Assembly (NCBI GenBank): GCA_963677915.2
Contig: CAXXGE010000051.1
Coordinates: 1 to 13,146 of the forward strand
DNA: 13,146 nucleotides
Direction: 5' to 3'
From: G963677915 sp963677915
GTDB lineage: Bacteria; Bacillota; Clostridia; Lachnospirales; Vallitaleaceae
Part shown: positions 6,170 through 12,470 of the stretch, in pieces
How the letters are laid out: each line of letters starts with the position of its first letter
Position numbering within the stretch: position 1 is the first letter of the stretch
Program-made: the position numbers and the translations under genes
Notes under the pieces: generated by a model
Database searches by the model: none
Seen by the model: the letters and a program-made list of their open reading frames with translations, nothing else
Told to the model about the DNA's origin: nothing

Positions 6170-7409
6170 GATCTTCCTCCTGGTTCTTCTCCATAATCAT
6201 ATGCTTGACAAGCTGGTTGGCCACCCTGCCAGACATGCCGCCATGACGCAAAGACCACCGCCGCGCCGACACTTCCAGCTCCTCCTCGATGACTGCGACA
6301 TCTTCCCTTTCGCACATTTTCCTGACCATATTGAAGTAGTCTTTCTGTACCAAAGGTTCGTATGTCAGCGTCAAACCGAAACGGTCCGACAGAGACGTCA
6401 TTTCCTGTATGGAGTCCTGCAGATGGACTTCCTGCTCTCTCTCCTGGCGCATTTCCTTGATCAGATGGCGCCTGTTCGTCGTCACATAAAAGGCCACATT
6501 CGTCGCATCGTTCATGATACCGCCTTCGATAAAGGATTTGAGAAACTTGTAGTCGTCCTCGTTCACCTCGAAGGACAGGTCGTCGATGAACAAGATGAAG
6601 TAAAACGGGCTCTTGACCAGCACCTGAGCGACATCCGGCAGCATGTGCAGCTGCTGCTTGTGCATCTGTACCAGGCGGCACTGTCTGTCTTCAAACAGAG
6701 GGACCAGTGCCTTGACCGAAGAGCTCTTGCCCGTACCGCTGGCGCCCGCCAGGAGCACATGGTGGAAGGGCTGTCCCGACACCAGGGAACGGGTGTTGGC
6801 AAACAGCTGGCTCTTCTGCATCTCGTAGAAATAGATATCTTCCCAAGGCAATGGAGCGAAACCTTTTGACGGTACGATTTCCTTGCGTTCATTCACATAA
6901 AATGCCGTATCCACCGCGAACCGTCCACAGCCATGCTTCTGCAGCAGCTCTATGAACGACAAGCATATGTCAAGTGTGATGGGCGTGTCAGCCAGCTCGC
7001 GGAAATACGCCAGCACATCTTTGGCAAGGCTGCTCTTGTTGGCCGATAGGACGCTGTGCTCAAGCAGGCCATGCTCATCGCCGACACGAAGGACGAAATC
7101 GGACAGGTCATGATGCAGCATCTTCCTGATGATATTCAGGTCGTTTTTAAGGCATGCAAGGTCCCTCTCCCTTGCCAGATAGTCCGGCTGGCAAAGCTTC
7201 AGCAAAACGGGATGCTCAGATGCAAACATGGAGGCAATCAGGTAGTCTTCAAAGGACGCCTCTTTCTCCATCAGTGTTCTGACAATATAGTAGTACTGGT
7301 CGATGATCACTTCTTCATCCGGCGTGGTGTGGAGCACCACATAGGCTTTGATCAGGTCATCTTCTATTATATGCTGGAACAGAACCAGCTGGTTGAACTG
7401 TATTTCCAT
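6162..7409 (-). CDS. DUF815 family AAA+ ATPase
   Basis: The gene encodes 415 residues. The first 210 or so are mostly helical with no known domain that I recognise. The C-terminal half is a P-loop ATPase: Walker A GASGTGKSS at about 222-230, Walker B FILFIDDLSF at about 271-280, a sensor-1-like VTTNRRHL at about 309-316 and SDRFG at about 341-345, the combination seen in DUF815 proteins. Substrate and cellular role are unknown. The start at ATG 7409 is set by AGGAGG 6 nt upstream; the frame is open to 7520, but that would translate through the promoter at 7434-7462. The end overlaps the DUF362/ferredoxin gene by 8 nt, suggesting a two-gene operon. Confidence 0.9.
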   Translation of the reverse strand: MEIQFNQLVLFQHIIEDDLIKAYVVLHTTPDEEVIIDQYYYIVRTLMEKEASFEDYLIASMFASEHPVLLKLCQPDYLARERDLACLKNDLNIIRKMLHHDLSDFVLRVGDEHGLLEHSVLSANKSSLAKDVLAYFRELADTPITLDICLSFIELLQKHGCGRFAVDTAFYVNERKEIVPSKGFAPLPWEDIYFYEMQKSQLFANTRSLVSGQPFHHVLLAGASGTGKSSSVKALVPLFEDRQCRLVQMHKQQLHMLPDVAQVLVKSPFYFILFIDDLSFEVNEDDYKFLKSFIEGGIMNDATNVAFYVTTNRRHLIKEMRQEREQEVHLQDSIQEMTSLSDRFGLTLTYEPLVQKDYFNMVRKMCEREDVAVIEEELEVSARRWSLRHGGMSGRVANQLVKHMIMEKNQEEDHV

Positions 7410-7433
7410 GGCTAACCTCCTCATATACACCTC

Positions 7434-7462
7434 ATTGTAGCATAAGTACGCATCGGTGATAA
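7434..7462 (-). promoter_or_regulatory. Promoter of the DUF815-DUF362 operon
   Basis: On the minus strand -35 TTATCA (7457-7462; 4 of 6) and -10 TACAAT (7434-7439; 5 of 6) are 17 bp apart. The transcript would start about 15-20 nt before the start codon at 7409, leaving just room for the AGGAGG site. Confidence 0.6.
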
Positions 7463-7478
7463 AGCATATAATGCAAGC

Positions 7479-7502
7479 AGGGACCGCCTGAAGGCGGTCC
7501 CT
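7479..7502. repeat. Perfect 10-bp inverted repeat (hairpin)
   Basis: AGGGACCGCC (7479-7488) and GGCGGTCCCT (7493-7502) are perfect complements around a TGAA tetraloop. The hairpin lies 38 nt after the stop of the 182-residue gene and 17 nt before the DUF815 -35. It probably ends the upstream minus-strand transcript, but its minus-strand 3' flank (GCTTGCATTATATGC) has no U tract, so termination is uncertain. It may instead be a copy of a dispersed intergenic palindrome. Confidence 0.55.
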
Positions 7503-7540
7503 ATGGGGAGTTTTTGCCATTATTTTTTTTGCTTAGTTGA

Positions 7541-8089
7541 CTAGTTTCCCTGATCTTGCTCCATCAGCTCGATCAGATTGTCCTTCAGGTACTTCTTTGC
7601 CTGGTCGCTGTACACGACCTGCATGTACTTTTCGTCGCGATAGGTGCTTTCGATGGCTTTGATGCCGAACTCGGCTGAACGCTCATTAACAACTGTACGG
7701 TACTGCTCGTCTTCGCCTGCCGCCGACAGAACACCCGCTTTTTTCAAGCTTTTATTCAGCAGGGCAGCTGTCAGTTTGCCGCGGGCTTCATCCTGAATCG
7801 ACGCATTGATGGCCTTGACGATTTGCAGCACACCGATATCCCCTTCAGGGAATTCGACCCGCTCCAGCTCCTCTTCTGTAATGTAGAAGGGAATGCGCGC
7901 CTTTTTGGGCCTTCTGCGCTCCATCGACGCCGTCAAGACATCGCTCATGAATGCGAAAGTTCGGATCATTTTGGGGTTCTGCATGAACGCCACCTCACCA
8001 AGCACCTCGCCTGTGTAGGGGTCCACGCCTTGCACAAGATGATTGATTGCATCCCGCGCCTGTCTTAATGTGACCAGTTCGTTGTTCAT
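7541..8089 (-). CDS. Uncharacterised protein with N-terminal GVDPYTGEV motif
   Basis: The gene encodes 182 residues, soluble, with no Cys, signal peptide or membrane helix. An N-terminal helical module (residues about 4-55) holds GVDPYTGEVL at 21-30 and NPKMIRTFAFMSDVL. A basic patch, ERRRPKKAR, lies at 57-65, followed by IPFYITEEELERVEFPEGDIGV and a helical C-terminal half. I recall the G-(V/I)-D-P-x-T-G-E-V module at the N terminus of several Firmicutes proteins of unknown function, some with helix-turn-helix domains, which together with the basic patch hints at nucleic-acid binding; this is weak. The gene stands alone, with a GGAGG site 11 nt before ATG 8089, a long spacing, and that site can be folded into the hairpin at 8101-8146. 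Confidence 0.8.
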   Translation of the reverse strand: MNNELVTLRQARDAINHLVQGVDPYTGEVLGEVAFMQNPKMIRTFAFMSDVLTASMERRRPKKARIPFYITEEELERVEFPEGDIGVLQIVKAINASIQDEARGKLTAALLNKSLKKAGVLSAAGEDEQYRTVVNERSAEFGIKAIESTYRDEKYMQVVYSDQAKKYLKDNLIELMEQDQGN

Positions 8090-8100
8090 AGATTAATTAT

Positions 8101-8146
8101 CCTCCTCTCCTCAAAAGATGAATCTAGCTTAGCATATGAGGAGAGG
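8101..8146 (-). promoter_or_regulatory. Leader hairpin overlapping the ribosome-binding site of the 182-residue gene
   Basis: In the minus-strand RNA, CCTCTCCTCA (from 8146 down to 8137) pairs perfectly over 10 bp with TGAGGAGAGG (8113 down to 8104). The ribosome-binding site GAGGAGG occupies 8107-8101, so its first four bases are inside the stem. Folding should reduce ribosome access. This is a sequence-level prediction; the trigger, if any, is unknown. Confidence 0.45.
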
Positions 8147-8152
8147 CATTTG

Positions 8153-8194
8153 GTCTGCCGCCGGCAGACTTTTTCCAAGAAAATTATTTTCTTG
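8153..8194. terminator. Two stacked hairpins after the rubrerythrin-fusion gene
   Basis: Directly after the stop codon of the oxidative-stress operon (8195) is an AT-rich hairpin, CAAGAAAA (8176-8183) with TTTTCTTG (8187-8194). Behind it is a GC-rich one, GTCTGCC (8153-8159) with GGCAGAC (8163-8169). Together they probably end the minus-strand operon, although no U tract follows in that direction. On the plus strand the GC-rich stem is followed by TTTTT (8170-8174), which makes a proper terminator facing the other way. Confidence 0.5.
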
Positions 8195-8689
8195 TTAGTA
8201 CTTGATGAACTTCTCTCCTGGGATACCGCAGATGCTGCATTTTTCCGGGCGTACTTTCTCGATGTTTCCGCATACCGGGCAGAGATAGTAGAATACTTCT
8301 TCCGTCTGGTCGAGATTGTCCAAAGCTTCCTGGTAGAGTCTGGCATGGACTTCTTCAGCCTTCATAGCGAAGGTCATTGAAAGGAGAGCGGCTTTGTTTC
8401 CTTCTGCCTCGGCATCTTTCACAAAATCGGGATACATTTCCTTGTACTCATGCGTTTCGCCTGCAACTGCATCCTTAAGGTTGTCTGCCGTGGAGCCTAC
8501 TTTACCGGCCACTTCGAAATGCTTAAGGGCATGGATTGTCTCAGCGTCGGAAGCAGCCTTGAACAGCTTGGCAGCATTGAGGTAGCCGTCCTTCTCCGCT
8601 TTTCTTGCATAGGACGTATACTTTCTGTTCGCTTGGGATTCGCCGGCAAAGGCCTCCATCAGGTTGTCATAGGTCTTGTTTGTACTCAT
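8195..8689 (-). CDS. rbr: Rubrerythrin translated from an internal start of the fusion frame
   Basis: ATG 8689 is preceded by a textbook ribosome-binding site, AAGGAGG (8698-8704), 8 nt upstream, within the same frame as the ferredoxin part; the site is read there as K-E-D-K-Q. The resulting 164-residue protein begins MSTNKTYDNLMEAFAGESQ and has the size and start of a stand-alone short rubrerythrin. It has all diiron ligands (two ExxH motifs) and a C-terminal rubredoxin-like module (CPVCGN and CSICG). It acts as a hydrogen peroxide reductase in the cytoplasm. If the internal start dominates, the ferredoxin gene simply lacks its own stop and the long form is a by-product; if not, the fusion is the main protein. 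Sequence alone cannot decide. Confidence 0.75.
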   Translation of the reverse strand: MSTNKTYDNLMEAFAGESQANRKYTSYARKAEKDGYLNAAKLFKAASDAETIHALKHFEVAGKVGSTADNLKDAVAGETHEYKEMYPDFVKDAEAEGNKAALLSMTFAMKAEEVHARLYQEALDNLDQTEEVFYYLCPVCGNIEKVRPEKCSICGIPGEKFIKY

Positions 8690-9199
8690 TTGTTTATCCT
8701 CCTTGGATTTGTTTTGACTTAGAAGTATCAGTAATTTTTCAACAGCCGCCCTTGGAAAACCGGCCGGCTGCTCGTTGTCCAGCAGTGATTCAAGGAATTC
8801 CCGTACGTTTTGGCTTTGCGGCAGCAGATAGCCCGATTCGCGGATCAGGTCTTCTGCCATGAGCCTGTTCGATGTGGCCAGCGTCTTGGCAAGCTTCGCC
8901 AGAATGGGATTGTCAGTGGTCTTTTCAACATAGCCGGCAATCCTTTCCTGTTCCACTTTGCTTTCAGCCAGAGACAATAGCGTCTTCACGACAGTCCCGG
9001 TTTTTTCCTGTTGTGGCGGAAACGCCTCCGGGACCAGCGATATCGCATGGGATGGGCATGCATCGACGCATAAGCGGCATCCGTCCAGGCATTTCTCCGG
9101 GTCAATCTGGCCGGTTTCCGTATCTGTCGCTCCTGTCGGACAGACATACAGGCAGAGACAGTCCTTCGTACATAAAACTACATTTCTTACAGCATGCAT
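8195..9199 (-). CDS. Polyferredoxin-rubrerythrin in-frame fusion
   Basis: One open frame of 334 residues without a stop. Residues 1-60 are a 2[4Fe-4S] ferredoxin domain with unusual spacing: C10-x3-C14-x-C16-x3-C20-P, and C37-x3-C41-x2-C44-x3-C48-P. A helical linker follows (about 65-160, with AEDLIRESGYLLPQS). Residues 171-334 are a complete rubrerythrin: E187, E220xxH223, E248, E251, E282xxH285, then rubredoxin-like C307, C310, C321, C324. ATG 9199 follows AGGGGGT by 6 nt and lies 4 nt after the preceding gene's stop. In relatives that I remember, the ferredoxin part is a separate protein next to a rubrerythrin gene. Fused, it could pass electrons straight to the diiron site to reduce peroxide. 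A strong internal start (8689) means both the long and the short product are plausible. Confidence 0.8.
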   Translation of the reverse strand: MHAVRNVVLCTKDCLCLYVCPTGATDTETGQIDPEKCLDGCRLCVDACPSHAISLVPEAFPPQQEKTGTVVKTLLSLAESKVEQERIAGYVEKTTDNPILAKLAKTLATSNRLMAEDLIRESGYLLPQSQNVREFLESLLDNEQPAGFPRAAVEKLLILLSQNKSKEDKQMSTNKTYDNLMEAFAGESQANRKYTSYARKAEKDGYLNAAKLFKAASDAETIHALKHFEVAGKVGSTADNLKDAVAGETHEYKEMYPDFVKDAEAEGNKAALLSMTFAMKAEEVHARLYQEALDNLDQTEEVFYYLCPVCGNIEKVRPEKCSICGIPGEKFIKY

Positions 9200-9203
9200 C
9201 TTT

Positions 9204-9872
9204 CTACCCCCTCACGATTTCGCTGATTTTTCTGTTGGGCACCTTGCAGACAGGACATATGTCCGGCAGCTCGTCGCCAATATAGACGAATCCGCAAATA
9301 TCACAGACATAGGCATGCGTGTTTTCAAGCAAGGCATCCTGCTGCTTTTCATACCTTCCCAGAATCGATTTCAGCATTCTGGTCACTTTCTCGCCCCAAA
9401 CGAGCGCCCTTAGGGCACCCCTGTCGGATGCATCCCCGGCAACGGCGGTCGCCGGACCGTAGCCTGATGACAGGTCCTTTTCGATCAGTTCACCGACATC
9501 CTTCAGCTGACCCGCCTCCGGCAGACCGCTTGCAGCCTTGTAGAATTCGGCCAGCTGACCGAACAACTCAGCTTCTTCGAGGCGGTACTGTTTTTCGCAG
9601 CCCTTTGAAAGATTGGAACACAAGGCGCTGATTGCGCCAAAGGACATTTCTCCAGTGCTTTCTGCTGCGGCTTCTGATGCTGCCGCCACTTGGGTCATAG
9701 GCGCCACGCCGGCACCCTCTTCTTCAAAGTCGTCTTTCGCCGCTCCGCACCAGGGACAGTTCCAGTCCTCCGGGACATCTTCCCATTTAGTTCCAGGCTC
9801 GATGCCGTTGTCGGGATCGCCGATGGCTTCGTCGTACACATAGCCACAGATGGTACATATGAATTGTCTCAA
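9204..9872 (-). CDS. Double-rubredoxin protein with a degenerate erythrin-like middle domain
   Basis: The gene encodes 222 residues. An N-terminal classic rubredoxin (1-50) has C6, C9, C39, C42 in CTICGYVYDE and CPWCGAAKDDF. An Ala-rich linker (about 53-75) leads to a helical region (76-185), then a rubrerythrin-type rubredoxin module with C190, C193, C206, C209 (CDICGFVYIGDELPDICPVC). By eye the helical region aligns with the second half of the neighbouring rubrerythrin, but the ExxH iron ligands are replaced (KVTR) and the other Glu ligands are missing, so it should not hold a diiron site. Likely role: electron carrier to the rubrerythrins and KatG-linked defence. The start is TTG at 9872, behind GGAGGGTGA, overlapping the DUF454 stop by 4 nt (TTGA); an ATG is not available nearby in frame. 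Confidence 0.9.
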   Translation of the reverse strand: MRQFICTICGYVYDEAIGDPDNGIEPGTKWEDVPEDWNCPWCGAAKDDFEEEGAGVAPMTQVAAASEAAAESTGEMSFGAISALCSNLSKGCEKQYRLEEAELFGQLAEFYKAASGLPEAGQLKDVGELIEKDLSSGYGPATAVAGDASDRGALRALVWGEKVTRMLKSILGRYEKQQDALLENTHAYVCDICGFVYIGDELPDICPVCKVPNRKISEIVRG

Positions 9873-10294
9873 TATCTCACCCTCCCTATCAAGTCTTTCT
9901 CGATCGACTTCATCTCTTCGTCACTCAACGTCCTAAGCAATACCAGATGCACCGTCACTGTAATGCCGACAACCGCCAGGAATATCCTGACATGCAGCGA
10001 TGGAACGACAATCATGGATATTGTCAGTGTCGACCAGAGAAAAATGATTGTAAAAAGTTTCGTTTTTCCGGGGATGGCTTTGTAAGTCATGTAGGAATAG
10101 ATGTAGGGTCCCAGGATCCTGTTGTTCATCAGCCAGCCATGCAGCCTTTCCGAACTTCTCAGATAGAAGAAAGACGTCAGCAGCAAAAAGGGTGTCGTTG
10201 GCAGTACCGGAACGGCAATGCCGATTACGCCTAAAGCTAAAGAAACGGATCCCAGAAGTATATACACATATTTCCTGATTGCATGAAGTTTCAT
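9869..10294 (-). CDS. DUF454 (YbaN-like) inner membrane protein
   Basis: The gene encodes 141 residues. Two hydrophobic segments lie near the N terminus (about 8-30 and 33-45) around the family signature VPVLPTTPFLLLTSFFYLRSS, followed by ERLHGWLMNNRILGPYI. Two more helices lie at about 80-98 and 102-120, and the C-terminal tail is charged. This is the pattern of DUF454/YbaN proteins, whose function is not established. ATG 10294 has AGGGGGTGG 5 nt upstream and follows katG by 20 nt; the stop overlaps the rubredoxin start by 4 nt. It is therefore embedded in the peroxide-defence operon, which hints at a role in envelope or haem-related redox homeostasis, but nothing in the sequence proves this. 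Confidence 0.9.
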   Translation of the reverse strand: MKLHAIRKYVYILLGSVSLALGVIGIAVPVLPTTPFLLLTSFFYLRSSERLHGWLMNNRILGPYIYSYMTYKAIPGKTKLFTIIFLWSTLTISMIVVPSLHVRIFLAVVGITVTVHLVLLRTLSDEEMKSIEKDLIGRVRY

Positions 10295-10314
10295 AATGCC
10301 ACCCCCTATGGTTT

Positions 10315-12456
10315 TCAGACCAGATCGAATCTGTCGGCATTCATTATTTTGTTCCAGGCCGATACGAAGTCCTGCAGGAACTTGTCCTTGGCATCGTCAG
10401 ATGCATACACTTCTGCAACAGCCCTAAGCTGCGAATTGGAACCGAATACCAGATCGACCCTTGTGCCGGTCCACTTGACTTTGCCGCTCGCCCTGTCGAC
10501 ACCTTCGAATACGTCTGCGTCTTCGGAAGTTGGCTTCCAGGCAGTGTTCATATCGAGCAGGTTTACGAAAAAGTCGTTTGTAAGGATACCCGGTCTATCG
10601 GTAAACACACCGTGCTTTGATTGGTTGAAGTTGATGTCCAGAACACGCAAGCCGCCTAGAAGGACCGTCATTTCAGGAGCTGTCAGTGTGAGCAACTGCG
10701 CACGGTCGACCAGCATGTGTTCTGCGCATACAGCATATTTCTCCTTCTGGTAATTGCGGAAACCGTCTGCCTTTGGCTCCAGTACCGAGAAGGACTGGAC
10801 ATCGGTCTGTTCCTGGGTTGCGTCCGTACGTCCCGGTACAAATGGCACAACCAGGTCAGAGCCTGCATCCTTGGCGGCTTTTTCAATACCTGCGCATCCG
10901 CCTAGTACAATTAGGTCGGCAAGCGACACCTTTTTGCCGGATTGTGCATCGTTGAATTCTTTCTGTATGTTTTCAAGTGCCGACAAAACAGCATTCAGCT
11001 TGTCCGGTTCGTTGACCGCCCAGTCCTTCTGTGGTGCCAGACGGATTCGCGCACCATTGGCGCCTCCCCGCTTGTCGGAGCCTCTGAAGGTGGAAGCGGA
11101 TGCCCATGCTGTCGATACAAGTTGTGACACTGTTAGGCCGGAAGCGAGAATTTTCCCCTTGAGTGCTTCTATATCTTGTTCGTCTATCATTTCGTAGTCG
11201 GCTGCCGGTATGGGATCCTGCCAGATCAGTTCCTCTTCAGGCACTTCAGGGCCAAGGTATCTGGCGCGTGGCCCCATGTCACGGTGTGTCAGCTTGAACC
11301 ATGCACGTGCGAAGGCATCGGCGAATTCTTCAGGATTCTCCAGATAACGGCGGGCAATCTTCTGATAGATTGGATCATAGCGGAGGGATAGGTCTGCCGT
11401 GGTCATCATCGGCGCATGCCGCTTGGCAGGATCGTGGGCATCCTCTACAGTGTCAGCCGCAGCCGGATCGGTGGGGATCCACTGAAAGGCACCAGCAGGA
11501 CTTTTCACCAGGTTCCAGTCATATTTGAACAGCGTTTCCAGATAGCCCATATCGAACGTGGTCGGATGGGGTTTCCAGGCACCTTCGATGCCGCTGCTAA
11601 TCGTATCGCCGCCTTTGCCGCTCTTGTAGCTGCTCTTCCATCCGAGTCCTTGCTCTTCGAGGCCTGCACCTTCAGGTTCAGGTCCCACATGGGTTGCCGG
11701 AGCTGCCCCGTGGCATTTGCCGAAGCTGTGTCCGCCTGCAACAAGCGCAACCGTCTCTTCGTCGTTCATTGCCATACGCGCGAAAGTCTCCCTGACATCG
11801 CGGCCGGAAGCGACTGCATCAGGCATACCGTTCGGGCCTTCAGGATTCACATAAATGAGTCCCATCTGGACGGCAGCCAGTGGGTTCTCAAGGTCTCTTT
11901 TACCTGAATAACGCTTGTCACCCAGCCATTCAGTCTCAGATCCCCAGTAGACATCTTCCTGCGGTTCCCAGACGTCCTCGCGTCCGCCTGCAAAACCGAA
12001 GGTCTTGAAGCCCATGGACTCAAGGGCGCAGTTGCCGGCAAGGATCATCAGATCCGCCCAGGAGATGCTCTTGCCGTATTTCTGCTTGATAGGCCAAAGA
12101 AGCCGGCGGGCCTTGTCCAGGTTCACGTTGTCAGGCCAGCTGTTGAGAGGTGCGAAACGCTGCGTGCCATCCACGGCGCCGCCCCGGCCGTCACCCATTC
12201 TGTAGGTACCGGCACTGTGCCATGCCATACGGATGAACAGCGGTCCATAGTGGCCGTAGTCTGCGGGCCACCAGTCCTGCGAGTCTGTCATCAATGCATA
12301 CAGGTCTTCCTTAAGTGCTTTCAAGTCCAGTTTCTTGAATGCTTCGGCATAGTTGAAGTCAGGGTCCATCGGATCGCTCAGGCTTGAATTCTGATGAAGC
12401 ATCTTGAGGTTCAGCTGATTCGACCACCAGTCCATGTTCGTTCTCATTTCTTCCAT
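10315..12456 (-). CDS. katG: Catalase-peroxidase KatG
   Basis: This 713-residue haem enzyme dismutates hydrogen peroxide and has peroxidase activity. The N-terminal catalytic half has the distal triad R76, W79, H80 in IRMAWHSAGTYR, Y202 in LIYVNPEGPNG and M228 in ARMAMNDEE; W79-Y202-M228 correspond to the Trp-Tyr-Met adduct required for catalase activity. H243 in GGHSFGKCHG is the proximal haem ligand. The C-terminal half is the usual non-haem duplicate. Length is normal for the family. ATG 12456 is chosen because AAGGAGG is placed correctly before it; the frame extends to a GTG at 12474, but that would translate the ribosome-binding site. It starts 14 nt after the perR stop, so it is co-transcribed with its likely regulator. 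No signal peptide; cytoplasmic. Confidence 0.97.
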   Translation of the reverse strand: MEEMRTNMDWWSNQLNLKMLHQNSSLSDPMDPDFNYAEAFKKLDLKALKEDLYALMTDSQDWWPADYGHYGPLFIRMAWHSAGTYRMGDGRGGAVDGTQRFAPLNSWPDNVNLDKARRLLWPIKQKYGKSISWADLMILAGNCALESMGFKTFGFAGGREDVWEPQEDVYWGSETEWLGDKRYSGKRDLENPLAAVQMGLIYVNPEGPNGMPDAVASGRDVRETFARMAMNDEETVALVAGGHSFGKCHGAAPATHVGPEPEGAGLEEQGLGWKSSYKSGKGGDTISSGIEGAWKPHPTTFDMGYLETLFKYDWNLVKSPAGAFQWIPTDPAAADTVEDAHDPAKRHAPMMTTADLSLRYDPIYQKIARRYLENPEEFADAFARAWFKLTHRDMGPRARYLGPEVPEEELIWQDPIPAADYEMIDEQDIEALKGKILASGLTVSQLVSTAWASASTFRGSDKRGGANGARIRLAPQKDWAVNEPDKLNAVLSALENIQKEFNDAQSGKKVSLADLIVLGGCAGIEKAAKDAGSDLVVPFVPGRTDATQEQTDVQSFSVLEPKADGFRNYQKEKYAVCAEHMLVDRAQLLTLTAPEMTVLLGGLRVLDINFNQSKHGVFTDRPGILTNDFFVNLLDMNTAWKPTSEDADVFEGVDRASGKVKWTGTRVDLVFGSNSQLRAVAEVYASDDAKDKFLQDFVSAWNKIMNADRFDLV

Positions 12457-12470
12457 TGATTGCTCCTCCT

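Noticed and set aside
6168..6869. Plus-strand ORF of 233 codons opposite the DUF815 ATPase
   Set aside because: Mirror of the Walker A/B region of a real gene; no start signal and no family resemblance.
6162..7520. Extended N terminus of the DUF815 gene up to 7520
   Set aside because: The extension crosses the promoter (7434-7462) and hairpin 7479-7502, while ATG 7409 has AGGAGG at ideal distance.
8599..9199. Frameshifted or broken ferredoxin gene
   Set aside because: The frame is intact, all eight cluster Cys are present and the spacing deviations match what I remember of this family, so it is not a pseudogene.
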